From the NCBI GenBank assembly GCA_963720775.1, contig CAVRGR010000006.1, positions 434,001 to 498,000 of the forward strand: 64,000 nt of DNA, given 5' to 3'. Below the pieces are notes generated by a model that saw only the letters and a program-made list of their open reading frames with translations, was not told the origin of the DNA and searched no databases. This DNA is from JAENVT01 sp963720775. Lineage in GTDB: Bacteria > Actinomycetota > Acidimicrobiia > Acidimicrobiales > Ilumatobacteraceae. Position 1 is the stretch's first letter. Each line of letters begins with the position of its first letter. Both the position numbers and the translations under genes were made by a program. Positions 8,324 to 16,635 of the stretch are shown here, piece after piece.

Positions 8324-9082
8324 ATGCCGCTCGTTGTCGTGTCCCGTTCCGAAGGCGTCGCCACCCTGACGTTGAACAATCCGGCAGAGCGCAACACGCT
8401 CACGGCAGCGATGGTCGCCGAGATCGTGGCCGCGATGGACGAGATCGAGAGCGACCAGTCCATCGGCGCAATCGTGGTCACCGGTGCTCCACCGGCGTTC
8501 TGTGCGGGAGCAAACCTCGGCAATCTCGCCGAGGCGGGTGAGACGAGCCTCGGTGCCATCTACGAAGGCTTTCTGCGCATCGCCCGCAGTCCCTTGCCAA
8601 CACTTGCCGCGGTCAACGGTGCGGCCGTCGGAGCGGGCATGAACGTGGCGCTCGGCTGCGATGTCAGGATCGCCGCACGACGCGCCAAGTTCGACACCAG
8701 GTTCCTGCAGATCGGATTGCATCCCGGTGGCGGACACACGTGGATGCTGCGTCGCATCGGCGGCCCGCAACTGGCGATGGCCGCCGTCGTGTTCGGTGAG
8801 GTGATGGACGGCGAGGAAGCGGCGCGAGTCGGGCTTGCCCACCGATGCGTCGACGACGACGAGTTGCTCGATGCCGCGCAGGCCATGGCCGGGCGAGCCG
8901 CGAGCGCACCGCGGGAGCTGGCGATCGAGACCAAGCGCACGATCCAGGCCATGGCCGACATCGTCGACCACACCGCCGCCGTCAAACGCGAACTGGAGCC
9001 TCAGTTGTGGAGCACCCGGCAGTCGTGGTTCACCGAACGGCTCGCCGCGTTGCAGGCCAAGATCAGCTCCAAGCCGAGCTGA
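8324..9082 (+). CDS. Enoyl-CoA hydratase/isomerase family protein
   Basis: Crotonase-fold protein of 252 residues. The oxyanion-hole segments are visible: GAPPAFCAGANLGNL early, and AAVNGAAVGAGMNVALGCDVRIA with the helix-start Gly near residue 105. The crotonase glutamates are not obvious: the segment after the second oxyanion hole reads FLQIGLHPGGGHTWMLRRIGG, so the hydratase pair may be incomplete and isomerase or hydrolase activity is possible. The family hydrates or isomerises acyl-CoA thioesters in fatty-acid or aromatic degradation. I take the ATG at 8324; the reading frame is open further upstream without a plausible start context. Confidence 0.85.
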   Translation: MPLVVVSRSEGVATLTLNNPAERNTLTAAMVAEIVAAMDEIESDQSIGAIVVTGAPPAFCAGANLGNLAEAGETSLGAIYEGFLRIARSPLPTLAAVNGAAVGAGMNVALGCDVRIAARRAKFDTRFLQIGLHPGGGHTWMLRRIGGPQLAMAAVVFGEVMDGEEAARVGLAHRCVDDDELLDAAQAMAGRAASAPRELAIETKRTIQAMADIVDHTAAVKRELEPQLWSTRQSWFTERLAALQAKISSKPS

Positions 9083-9208
9083 GCGTCCACCCAAAAACCG
9101 CGCACGATTGTTACGCAACGCGTCTTTCGCATCCCGGGGGGTGGGACTACCGTTGATTTACGGATAGCTCCCAAGACCGTACATTCCGACAAACAACGGA
9201 GGTACTTC

Positions 9209-9526
9209 ATGAGCCAGCGCCATCGCAGTCAAGAGGCGATCCCCCCGCCGAAGATGGACTCGCGAGCCCACGCCCACAACGAGCGGCATCGCATACACAG
9301 CGAGCTGAGCGCAGTGACAGCGCAGGTCAGTGCCGGTTACGAACCAGATGAGGTGCACGAGCCAGGCAGAGCCTGGGTGCCGGCACACCATCACGACTCA
9401 GAAAAGGCGAAAGCAAAGGCGGATACAGGTGGTGCCCTGAAGCGTCACTGGAAGATGAAGATGTGGAAGCGGCGCACAAGCATGCGACAGGCAAAGGCGC
9501 AGGCGTTCCACATCGCCAGCGAGTAG
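9209..9526 (+). CDS. Small basic hypothetical protein
   Basis: 105 residues, rich in His, Lys, Arg and Ala, with no membrane span. A good ribosome site (CGGAGG, 6 nt before the ATG) and a clean stop support translation. The C-terminal third (KRHWKMKMWKRRTSMRQAKA) is strongly basic and could bind nucleic acid or another polyanion. I do not recognise a family. It converges with the GNAT gene, whose stop is 6 bp away. Confidence 0.55.
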   Translation: MSQRHRSQEAIPPPKMDSRAHAHNERHRIHSELSAVTAQVSAGYEPDEVHEPGRAWVPAHHHDSEKAKAKADTGGALKRHWKMKMWKRRTSMRQAKAQAFHIASE

Positions 9527-9532
9527 GCGGCG

Positions 9533-10171
9533 TTACAACCAGTTCGAGGTCATCTCGCCTCGGCGCATGTCCCACTCCTCGGCGGTGATGGCAAAGCGAA
9601 TGTGGTCTTCCCACGCGCCATTGATCTCCAGGTAGCGGAGGGCGACGCCTTCTTCGCGTATGTCCATCACCTCCATCACACGGCGGCTGTTGGTGTTGCG
9701 CGGCACGATGCAGATCTCCAACCGGTGGAGATGCAACTCATCGAAGGCGAATCTGGAGATGACCGCGAAGCCTTCGGCGATGTATCTGTTGCCGGCGTGG
9801 CGCTCGTCGATCCAGTAGCCGACGACTCCACACTGGAACGCGCCGCGAACCACGTTGTTGATGTTGATCTCGCCGGCGAAGGCGTTGTCGACGAACAACC
9901 CGAACCCGTAGGCGCTCCCCACCTGGCGCTCGCGGTCGCGGGTTGCGCACCGTGAGGTGAAGGCGTCGCGGTGTCGCGTCGGGTCGGAGATGCTGTTGGC
10001 ACGCAAGGGTTCCCATGGGGTGAGCCAGTGTTCGTTGCGGACCCGCACCTCGGTCCACTGTGGAAAGTCGGTGGACACGAGCGGTCGGAGCATGACTCGT
10101 TTGCCGTAGAGGCGCATTCCGGGCTCGACGGATATCGATGGGTGCAACCCGCCGCGACGACCAAAGGTCAT
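9533..10171 (-). CDS. GNAT family N-acetyltransferase (RimJ/RimL-like)
   Basis: 212-residue acetyltransferase of the RimJ/RimL/SpeG-like branch. It shows VMLRPLVSTDFPQW at the N-terminus, then FAGEININNV, the central strand VVGYWIDERHAGNRYIAEG (acetyl-CoA pyrophosphate-binding turn), and LHRLEICIVPRNTNSRRVME, the C-terminal signature of ribosomal-protein-alanine acetyltransferases. The ATG at 10171 overlaps the stop of the upstream gene (ATGA). Substrate may be a protein N-terminus or a small amine; not determinable here. Confidence 0.85.
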   Translation of the reverse strand: MTFGRRGGLHPSISVEPGMRLYGKRVMLRPLVSTDFPQWTEVRVRNEHWLTPWEPLRANSISDPTRHRDAFTSRCATRDRERQVGSAYGFGLFVDNAFAGEININNVVRGAFQCGVVGYWIDERHAGNRYIAEGFAVISRFAFDELHLHRLEICIVPRNTNSRRVMEVMDIREEGVALRYLEINGAWEDHIRFAITAEEWDMRRGEMTSNWL

Positions 10172-10641
10172 GACAATCTCCCGACGCCGACCTCGTCGAG
10201 GTGGAGGTGGCGCATCAAGGCGACCACGATGCAACAGGTGGCCACGATCGTGTCGACGGCCGCGGCCGGCAGCCCCGGGTTGCGGGACCGCTCGATCGAC
10301 GTCTCGGTGGCAACCGTGCGGAAGACGTCTTCGGCTGCTGCCCGAGCGAGGGGAAACGGAAAGGGAGGGGCACCGCCGAACTCGACGGCAGCAATCACTT
10401 CTGCATGTTCGCCGACGATGTCGACCTCGTCAGCCTCCACGGCGCCTGGCAGTGCCCGCAACATGTCGTCGAGGTGATCGACGACCGCGCCGATTGCGTT
10501 GGTGAGCTCCTCAGGCCTCGGTGGATCAGAGGCGAACTCGCTGCTGGTGAGCGACACGGCACCAATCGGGATGACGTGCCGCCGACCGTCGAGATCGACC
10601 AGCGTGGAGTCGTCGCCGAGTCGGACCGTGACCGTGTTCAT
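10168..10641 (-). CDS. Half-size Ppx/GppA phosphatase-like protein
   Basis: 157 residues matching only the second half of the exopolyphosphatase/guanosine pentaphosphatase fold. VRLGDDSTLVDLDG takes the place of the DIGGGSTE phosphate loop, IGAVSLTSSEFASDPP that of IGSVRLTE...SDPP, and ERSRNPGLPAAAVDTIVATCC with MRHLHLDEVGV matches the usual C-terminal segment. The first ASKHA subdomain with the catalytic Glu is absent, so it is probably not a phosphatase. It is coupled by ATGA overlaps to DUF501 upstream and GNAT downstream. In many actinobacteria a full-length Ppx follows DUF501, which supports the assignment. Confidence 0.6.
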   Translation of the reverse strand: MNTVTVRLGDDSTLVDLDGRRHVIPIGAVSLTSSEFASDPPRPEELTNAIGAVVDHLDDMLRALPGAVEADEVDIVGEHAEVIAAVEFGGAPPFPFPLARAAAEDVFRTVATETSIERSRNPGLPAAAVDTIVATCCIVVALMRHLHLDEVGVGRLS

Positions 10642-11105
10642 GGTCGATCGTCCACCGGAGGCGCGGCCGACTCGGCCAGCTGTCGAGCAACCCATGCTCC
10701 GACAGGATCGTCGCCGCCCGTCAGGAACCAGGCATAGTGGGCGTGCAGGCACTTGACGCCTGCTCGCGTGCCACCGACGCCGCCGTGCGGACGAGGACCC
10801 ACGTGATCGACCGGCAATGCGGCGTCACGCTCGGCGGCGTAACGCCTGTGCGCGTCGGCGATCTCTGCCGGGTCGACTTCTGCTTCTGCTCGCCGCACCG
10901 CCCCGGTGGACTCGAGCCGGCTGATGGCCAGGACCTCTCGTCGGCCCACCAGCCAATATCGCGTCGGCATTGGCTCGCCGTCGTCGAGCAGCGGACCATT
11001 GCGAAGCACCACCGGTTCGCCCGTGGCATTTCGTACCACGACCTCGAACGGGCCGCGCGGTGGCCTGCCGATCAACTCGCGGACGGCAGCGACGTCGTCG
11101 CTCAC
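10638..11105 (-). CDS. DUF501 domain-containing protein
   Basis: About 155 residues. It carries the DUF501 signature: DDVAAVRELIGRPPRGPFEVVVR, then a GEPVVLRNGPLL-DGEPMPTRYWLV core, ISRLESTGAV, and a His/Gly-rich C-terminal part GVGGTRAGVKCLHAHYAWFL. Family members usually sit in the eno-divIC-DUF501-ppx neighbourhood; their biochemical role is unknown. The start is uncertain: GTG at 11105 follows the CoxG stop, and a TTG at 11135 would overlap that gene by 26 bp. The stop overlaps the Ppx-like start by 4 bp. Confidence 0.75.
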   Translation of the reverse strand: MSDDVAAVRELIGRPPRGPFEVVVRNATGEPVVLRNGPLLDDGEPMPTRYWLVGRREVLAISRLESTGAVRRAEAEVDPAEIADAHRRYAAERDAALPVDHVGPRPHGGVGGTRAGVKCLHAHYAWFLTGGDDPVGAWVARQLAESAAPPVDDRP

Positions 11106-11109
11106 GTCG

Positions 11110-11826
11110 CTAGCGGCGGCGGAGGCGTCGTACAACGATCCAGAGCACTACCAGGCCACCGACCAGCGGTAGGAGGCGCTTGAGAATCGCCGAGCCGGCG
11201 ACGTCGGAGAGTTCGATCGGTGCTGCGGCCGGCCCGTCGATCTTGCGAACGGTGGGCGCAGCAGCGGTCTTGTTGTTGCCGTTGTTGGAAGCGCGCCCAG
11301 CAGCGGTGGGGGCGGCTGCGGCCTCGTCGGCACGTGGCTCCGCGGCGGCTTCGGCGGGTGAGTCGGCCGCCGGCGGTTGCTGGTCGAGCATCGTGTTGAG
11401 GTTGGTGGCGAACTGGTTCATGAGCTTCTTGCTGACGTCGCCCATGATGCCCCGTCCGAACTGTGCGACCTTGCCGGTGACGTGCAGGTCGGTCTCGACG
11501 ACGCACTTCGTGGTTCCCGCATCGATCGATTCGAGTTGCGCCGTGATCAGCGCGCTCGCGTTTCCCTTGCCGGTCGTGTCGCGTCCCTCGGCCTTCAGCA
11601 CTGCGCGGTGCGCCGTGTCGTCGCGCTCGACGAAGTTGGCCTGGCCTTTGAACGCCGTCGAGATCGCCCCGAGCTTGACCTTGACGACGCCGCGAAATAT
11701 GTCACCTTCGATCTCCTCCAGCGCAGCCCCAGGCATGCAGGGCGCGATTCGCTCGACCTCGGTCAACACGTCCCACGTCTCCTTGATCGGTCGGTGAACA
11801 GTGAATTCGTTCAGAAGTTTGTCCAT
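11110..11826 (-). CDS. coxG: CoxG-like SRPBCC protein with C-terminal membrane anchor
   Basis: 238 residues. The N-terminal 150 form a CoxG/SRPBCC domain: NEFTVHRPIKETWDVLTEVERIAPCMPGA, then GVVKVKLGAISTAFKGQA and GKVAQFGRGIMGDVSKKLMNQF. A long Ala/Pro/Glu-rich linker follows (about 150-205), then a single C-terminal helix LLPLVGGLVVLWIVV with a basic tail. CoxG is known to help recruit CO dehydrogenase to the membrane and pass electrons to quinones, and the tail anchor fits that. It overlaps the nucleotidyltransferase gene by 16 bp and belongs to the accessory half of the cox region. Confidence 0.85.
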   Translation of the reverse strand: MDKLLNEFTVHRPIKETWDVLTEVERIAPCMPGAALEEIEGDIFRGVVKVKLGAISTAFKGQANFVERDDTAHRAVLKAEGRDTTGKGNASALITAQLESIDAGTTKCVVETDLHVTGKVAQFGRGIMGDVSKKLMNQFATNLNTMLDQQPPAADSPAEAAAEPRADEAAAAPTAAGRASNNGNNKTAAAPTVRKIDGPAAAPIELSDVAGSAILKRLLPLVGGLVVLWIVVRRLRRR

Positions 11827-12395
11827 TGTCCGAGATCCTCCAACGTGTCGATATCAGCCGCTGAGCCCTCGCACGCTAACTCATCGATCCATTCGGGATG
11901 AAGGCGCATCAGGGTTCTCGCGCCCTCGTCGCCGTCAGCCGGCAGCAGTGGCCACACGGATCGATGCAACCGTACGGGGTTGGGCCCCCGGGCGCCGCCG
12001 TAGGTGGCGACGACGATGGGTGCAGATGACGCTGCGTTGGCAATGGCTTGCCATGCGGTCGCCGGGATGAACGGCTGATCGGCAAGGCCGACGACGACGT
12101 GCTCGCACCCTCGGCTCGACGCCTCGGTCAGACCCAGCTGCAGTGAACCGGCCTGCCCCTGCTGCCACCGCGGGTTGTCGACGACCGTCACCAACGGATC
12201 GGCGATGCCGAGTTCGACGGCCCCCGTGACGACGATCACACCCTCGGAAAAACCGGCTTCCAGGACATGATCGAGAGCCTGGCGGAACACCGGGCGACCG
12301 TTGAGCATCGCCAGCAACTTGTGCGTCGGCCCGCTGAACCGGGTTCCCCCGCCGGCGGCCAGGAGCACGGCGAGCGTCGTCACTGGGCCCAGCAT
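11811..12395 (-). CDS. MobA/MocA-like molybdenum cofactor nucleotidyltransferase
   Basis: About 194 residues with the NTP-transferase start motif AVLLAAGGGTRFSGPTHKLL near residue 9, then HVVVGLADQPFIPATAW as the metal-binding Asp loop (LADQPF, as in MocA) and GARGPNPVRLHRSVW in place of the GxP...F segment. MocA makes the molybdopterin cytosine dinucleotide needed by CO dehydrogenase and xanthine dehydrogenase family enzymes. Its location between coxG and the xdhC/coxE/coxD genes fits that role. ATG at 12395 or GTG at 12383 may be the start. Confidence 0.8.
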   Translation of the reverse strand: MLGPVTTLAVLLAAGGGTRFSGPTHKLLAMLNGRPVFRQALDHVLEAGFSEGVIVVTGAVELGIADPLVTVVDNPRWQQGQAGSLQLGLTEASSRGCEHVVVGLADQPFIPATAWQAIANAASSAPIVVATYGGARGPNPVRLHRSVWPLLPADGDEGARTLMRLHPEWIDELACEGSAADIDTLEDLGQWTNF

Positions 12396-12772
12396 ACGGC
12401 GACCGCTGCTGGGACCTAGAGCCCCTTTGCCCCACGTCCAGGTGCCCTGTTGACCACACAGATTGCTCACCACGATGGTGATCAGCGGGCAGGAGCGATG
12501 GGTCCTCAATCCATCGGATGTAGAGGCCCGTTGACATGCGCCGCAGAGCAAGGGAAGAGTCTTGGGTTGATTATTGCGGTTTGATGACGATAGGTTGTCA
12601 TATCAACACCGGGCCGATGCGGCGTTCGTATGTCGCCAGGCCTGTTACTGCAGACGGAGCGGTGGCGTTCGAGTATGGCGCTTTCGCCGGGCCAGCGGAG
12701 TTCTTCCGGGGGCACGACCAGAGCACCGGCCCGGGGCGGGCGGGTGCGAAATGCACAAAGGGACGCCACAAC
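12396..12772. other. Intergenic region with structured leader before the NlpC/P60 gene
   Basis: No convincing gene. It must hold both divergent promoters. Near the NlpC gene, CCGGGCC (12687-12693) pairs with GGCCCGG (12728-12734) and encloses a small CGGA/TCCG hairpin, so the transcript leader is structured. I looked for the conserved blocks of a cyclic di-AMP (ydaO) riboswitch, which often precedes NlpC genes, and did not find them. Confidence 0.4.
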
Positions 12773-13402
12773 ATGACAGTTCGTCAGAGGTTCGCAACAC
12801 TTCTAGTCGCGTGTGCTCTGCTGTTCGGCGGCGCCGTGACGTTCGGCGTCGGTTCGGCGAGCGCGGCATCGGCCGCGACCCGCGTCGAGGCAGCAACGTC
12901 GGATGAGATCTCGGTCGCCGCGGCGAGTGCGCTCGCGGCAATGGGGACCAACCAGTTCCCGGTCCTCCTCAGCAACGTGGCGTCTGCCGCTGCCCAGCGG
13001 CTGGAGGTCGACTCCGGTCGCCTATTCACCGCCTGGGCGACCGCAGATCGGCCCCACCAGATCGCTCTCTTGTCCGCGCTCACCCAGGTCGGTGTGCCAT
13101 ACCGACGAAACGCCAGCAAGGTCGGCGTGGCCTTCGATTGTTCCGGCCTCACGCTCTGGGCGTGGAGTCAATCCGGGGTCGCCCTGGCGCACAACAGCAC
13201 CAGGCAGCTTCGCACTGCCGACGCCCGTACTCGTGATACCGCCGAGGCAGGCGATCTCGTGTACTACCCCGGGCACGTGATGCTGTGGCTGGGAGTCGAC
13301 GACTACATCGTCCACGCCCCTCAGCGCGGTGTGCCTGTCGAGGTCGGCCAGATCAGCAATCGGCGGGTCAAGCGGGCCAAGTTCGGCGATCCGCTGGGCT
13401 GA
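12773..13402 (+). CDS. Secreted NlpC/P60 family peptidoglycan hydrolase
   Basis: 209 residues. It has a signal peptide (basic start, hydrophobic core, cleavage about residue 32 after SASAASA), a short spacer, and an NlpC/P60 domain from about residue 96. The catalytic Cys is in VAFDCSGLTLWAW (Cys123), the first His in PGHVMLWLG (His168) and a second in YIVHAP (His181). The family cleaves D-Glu-diamino acid bonds in peptidoglycan stem peptides. It converges with the xdhC gene; the stops are 3 bp apart. Confidence 0.88.
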   Translation: MTVRQRFATLLVACALLFGGAVTFGVGSASAASAATRVEAATSDEISVAAASALAAMGTNQFPVLLSNVASAAAQRLEVDSGRLFTAWATADRPHQIALLSALTQVGVPYRRNASKVGVAFDCSGLTLWAWSQSGVALAHNSTRQLRTADARTRDTAEAGDLVYYPGHVMLWLGVDDYIVHAPQRGVPVEVGQISNRRVKRAKFGDPLG

Positions 13403-13405
13403 TCG

Positions 13406-14206
13406 TCAGGCGTGGATCGGCCCGCTCGCCTCGCGTAGCGATGGCGTGGCCCGCCCAGTGCGGCGGGCAATGATCTCGGCACAGATCGAGATGGCAGTCT
13501 CCTCTGGGGTTCGCGCCCCGAGATCGAGACCGATGGGAGACATGAGCCGCTCGAGCTGCTCGGGCCGGTCGATGCCAACCTCGGCAAGCCGTTCCATTCG
13601 CTTGGCGTGTGTCTTTCGGCTGCCCATCACACCGATGTAGCCGACCCGCGTGGCGAGCGCGCCCTGCACCGCGGGCACATCGAACTTGGGGTCGTGGGTC
13701 AATATGCACACCGCATCGCGCTGGCTCAGGCTGGAGCCTCGTTCGGCGAACACCGGACCCGGCCACGTGACGATGACCTCGTCGGCCATCGGGAAGCGCC
13801 GGCGCGTCGCGAACACCTCACGGGCATCGCAAACGACCACGCGATAGCCCAGGATCTTGGCCACCTTCGCGAGTGCGGCAGTGAAGTCGACCGCTCCGAA
13901 GATCCACATCTGCGGTGGCGGCGCCCAGCTCTCCACGAAGATCCGCACCGTCGGGGTGTTGATCAGGTCTTCGGGAGTGGTCTGACCCTCCGGGCCGTAG
14001 TTGCGGATGCCGCTGCGACCGGCTTCGAGCTCGGCGACTGCGTCGCGACCGACGATTCGGGTGAGCTCGGGAGTGCCGAGATCCCCGATGGGGTCGTCGC
14101 CCGTGGTGACGATGAGCTTGGCCCCGACGTGTGGACCGTCAACCACTGTGGCCAGGGCGACCGGCTGGTTGGATCTGATCCGCTCGCGCAGGAGTTCGTA
14201 GATCAT
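13406..14206 (-). CDS. XdhC/CoxI family protein, two-domain form
   Basis: 266 residues. The N-terminal part (to about 120) contains the XdhC/CoxI core, and the C-terminal part is a Rossmann-like domain: QMWIFGAVDFTAALAKVAK, then VVVCDAREVFAT and GYIGVMGSRKTHAKR, ending in GLDLGARTPEETAISICAEI. XdhC binds molybdenum cofactor and promotes its sulfuration and insertion into xanthine dehydrogenase family enzymes. The CSGG-type N-terminal cysteine is not seen here; the small gene just upstream carries that half. It completes the coxD-coxE-xdhC accessory set. Confidence 0.85.
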   Translation of the reverse strand: MIYELLRERIRSNQPVALATVVDGPHVGAKLIVTTGDDPIGDLGTPELTRIVGRDAVAELEAGRSGIRNYGPEGQTTPEDLINTPTVRIFVESWAPPPQMWIFGAVDFTAALAKVAKILGYRVVVCDAREVFATRRRFPMADEVIVTWPGPVFAERGSSLSQRDAVCILTHDPKFDVPAVQGALATRVGYIGVMGSRKTHAKRMERLAEVGIDRPEQLERLMSPIGLDLGARTPEETAISICAEIIARRTGRATPSLREASGPIHA

Positions 14207-14213
14207 TGCCAGC

Positions 14214-14531
14214 TCACCAATCGAGCGGCTCGACGAACAGCCGGATGGTTCCTCCGCACGTCAGACCGACGGCGAAGGCGTCGTCGTCGCTGTACCCGAA
14301 CGTGATGATTCGGGGCTCGGCATCGCCGTTGAGGATCGCCAAGGCCTCGCTGACCACGGCCCCCTCGACGCAGCCGCCGCTGACGGAACCGGCCACTTCG
14401 CCGTCGATGTTGACCGCCATCGCCGCGCCCGGTTCGCGCGGCCCGGAGCCCTCGATGTCGACGACGCGGGCGATCGCCACCGGCTTGCCCGCAGACCGCC
14501 AGCGGTCGATGTCGTCGAGCAGTTCGCGCAT
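14214..14531 (-). CDS. XdhC/CoxI N-terminal domain protein (stand-alone)
   Basis: 105 residues corresponding to the XdhC_CoxI domain alone: AIARVVDIEGSGPREPGAAMAV, GEVAGSVSGGCVEGAVV with the conserved GGCVE cysteine loop, and GLTCGGTIRLFVEPL with the TCGG loop. Together with the downstream two-domain protein it forms a split XdhC, a layout seen in other actinobacterial CO dehydrogenase clusters. The ATG at 14531 shares one base with the coxE stop. Confidence 0.85.
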   Translation of the reverse strand: MRELLDDIDRWRSAGKPVAIARVVDIEGSGPREPGAAMAVNIDGEVAGSVSGGCVEGAVVSEALAILNGDAEPRIITFGYSDDDAFAVGLTCGGTIRLFVEPLDW

Positions 14532-15679
14532 CAGGACCTCCTCGACGAGACGCCGGCGATCACGTTGGCCAGTTCTTCCATTGCCACGAGCGAATGACCT
14601 TCCACGAAGTGATCAACATACGGCAACGCGGCCGCCATGCCACGGGCCAGAGGCGCATAACCGGGTGTGACCTTCAGCGGGTTGACCCAGATCAGGTCGT
14701 ACGTCACCCGTTGCAGACGGCACATCTGTTCGCCCAGCACCGCCGGGTCGCCGCGGTCCCAGCCGTCGCTGAGGATGACCACGATGGCCCCACGGGCCAT
14801 GCCCCTGACGCCCCACTCGTCGTTGAACCGGCGGAGGCATTCGCCGAGACGGGTGCCTCCGCTCCAGTCCTGGACGCGCTGGCTGGCTTGCCGCAGCGCG
14901 AGGTCGGGATCGCGGCTGTTGAGCTCCTTGGTGACCCTGGTGAGCCGCGTACCGAGCGCGAAGGCCTCGACACGTTGCCGCCCAGCGACGGCGGCATGGA
15001 CGAAACGCAACATCGCCCGCGCGTAGGGCTCCATCGACCCGCTGACGTCGAGCAACAGGACCAAACGGCGCAGCCGATCGCCCGGCTCGCGCCAATGCCG
15101 GCGGATCGGCTCGCCGCCCGCACCGATCGCGCTACGCAGCGTTCGGCGAAGATCCGGACGTCCGCTGCGCGACGCCGGGCCGTACCTGAAACTGCGTCGC
15201 GGCGGTCCGACGAAACGTAGGCGGCTCATGAGCTGCTGGGCTTGCTGCAGCTCATCGTCGTCGTAGGCGCCGAAGTCCTTGTTGCGGAGCACTTCGACCG
15301 CTGAGAAGCGCAGGGTGAGCGTGGGATCGTCGTTGGCTGCCGATGCCTCGTCGTTGTCGTCCTCGTCGTCGCTGTCGTCGTCGGTGGCCAAGGTGATCTT
15401 CACGACCTCGGCCTCTTCTTCAACAGGGTTCGAATGGGCCTGGTCCCAGAACACGGTGAATGCCCGATCGAACAGATCGAGATCCTCGGGGCGGTGCACG
15501 AGCGTCGAGCGCGCCGCCCAGTAGACGTTGGTGCGCTCGGAGATGCCGACTCGACCGAGGGCCTCGACGAACATCAGCACACTTCCGATCGGGACTCGCA
15601 GCGAGGCGCCGCGAAGGATGCGGGCGAAGGCGACGGCCATCCGTTCCGCCGGTGTTGCCGCGAGCTGAGTGGTGCTCAA
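14531..15679 (-). CDS. coxE: VWA domain-containing CoxE family protein (set 1)
   Basis: 382 residues. An N-terminal helical region is followed by an acidic, Asp-rich stretch (about residues 95-120) and a von Willebrand A domain with the MIDAS motif LLLDVSGSMEPYARAML, then LGTRLTRVTKEL and VVILSDGWDRGDP. CoxE acts with the MoxR ATPase CoxD in maturing the copper-molybdenum site of CO dehydrogenase. It is coupled to the upstream MoxR gene (ATGA overlap) and the downstream xdhC half. A second, divergent CoxE is at 20995-22182. Confidence 0.87.
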   Translation of the reverse strand: MSTTQLAATPAERMAVAFARILRGASLRVPIGSVLMFVEALGRVGISERTNVYWAARSTLVHRPEDLDLFDRAFTVFWDQAHSNPVEEEAEVVKITLATDDDSDDEDDNDEASAANDDPTLTLRFSAVEVLRNKDFGAYDDDELQQAQQLMSRLRFVGPPRRSFRYGPASRSGRPDLRRTLRSAIGAGGEPIRRHWREPGDRLRRLVLLLDVSGSMEPYARAMLRFVHAAVAGRQRVEAFALGTRLTRVTKELNSRDPDLALRQASQRVQDWSGGTRLGECLRRFNDEWGVRGMARGAIVVILSDGWDRGDPAVLGEQMCRLQRVTYDLIWVNPLKVTPGYAPLARGMAAALPYVDHFVEGHSLVAMEELANVIAGVSSRRS

Positions 15680-16599
15680 GACTGCTGCATGCTCCGCTCG
15701 AAGGCTTGCTTCACCATGTCGGCGATTCCGTGCTGGCGCGTGCGCTCTTGATCTTCGCGGTACTTCACGACCGTGCCCAGCGTGGCATCGACCGTGGCTT
15801 CGTCGAGCTCCGTCACGCCCAACGCTGCCAGCGCCTGGGCCCAGTCGATGGTCTCGGCGACACCCGGCGGCTTGTACAGGTTGAGGCCGCGTATCGCCTC
15901 GACGGCCGCGGCCACCTGACGGGCGAGCGGCTCGATCACGTTGGGAACGCGCATGCGCACGATCTTCACTTCGCGTTCGAAGTCGGGATGCTCGACCCAG
16001 TGATAGAGACAGCGCCGCTTCAGGGCGTCGTGGACGTCGCGGGTTCGATTGGACGTCAAGATGACGATCGGGGGACGAGTGGTCGTGAACTTACCGAGCT
16101 CGGGAATGGTGATCTGGTAGTCCGACAGCATCTCCAGGAGGTATGCCTCGAACTCGTCGTCGGCTCGGTCGATCTCGTCGATCAACAGCACAGGTGGTGT
16201 CTCGCCGCGGTGGTCGATCGCCTGCAGCAGGGCGCGCTTGAGCAGGAACCGCTCGTTGTACAGCTGTTCCTCCAAGGCGCCGGTTCCGACACCGCGCGCC
16301 TCGCCGCTCGCCTCGGCGGCACGCAGGTGGAGCAGCTGGCGCGAGTAGTCCCAGTCGTACACCGCTTGGGCTGCATCGATCCCTTCGTAGCACTGCAAGC
16401 GAATGAGCTCACCGCCCGTCCATCGGCTGATCACCTTGGCGACCTCGGTCTTGCCGACGCCCGCCTCGCCTTCCAACAGGAGTGGACGTTTCAGGGTGAG
16501 GGCGAGGAACACCGATGTGGCCAAGCCGTCGTCGGGCAGGTAGCCGTGCAGGCTGAGCGCTTGCGAAACATCGGCGGGTGAAGTGGGTGTGACAGCCAT
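15676..16599 (-). CDS. coxD: MoxR family AAA ATPase, CoxD-like (set 1)
   Basis: About 307 residues from the ATG at 16599; in-frame starts further up would run into the divergent gene region. The MoxR features are Walker A GEAGVGKTEVAK, Walker B VLLIDEIDRADDEFEAYL, sensor 1 VILTSNRTRDVHDALKRRC, and the family segment YHWVEHPDFEREVKIV. CoxD partners the VWA protein CoxE in ATP-dependent insertion of the copper-sulfur centre in CO dehydrogenase. The gene is coupled to coxE and starts 37 bp from the divergent glycoside hydrolase start. Confidence 0.88.
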   Translation of the reverse strand: MAVTPTSPADVSQALSLHGYLPDDGLATSVFLALTLKRPLLLEGEAGVGKTEVAKVISRWTGGELIRLQCYEGIDAAQAVYDWDYSRQLLHLRAAEASGEARGVGTGALEEQLYNERFLLKRALLQAIDHRGETPPVLLIDEIDRADDEFEAYLLEMLSDYQITIPELGKFTTTRPPIVILTSNRTRDVHDALKRRCLYHWVEHPDFEREVKIVRMRVPNVIEPLARQVAAAVEAIRGLNLYKPPGVAETIDWAQALAALGVTELDEATVDATLGTVVKYREDQERTRQHGIADMVKQAFERSMQQS

Positions 16600-16635
16600 T
16601 ACCGGACAGGCTAGAGGCGATGCCATGCTGAGAGC

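Noticed and set aside
12396..12772. Cyclic di-AMP (ydaO) riboswitch before the NlpC/P60 gene
   Set aside because: The conserved ydaO blocks are not visible; only a general inverted repeat is present.
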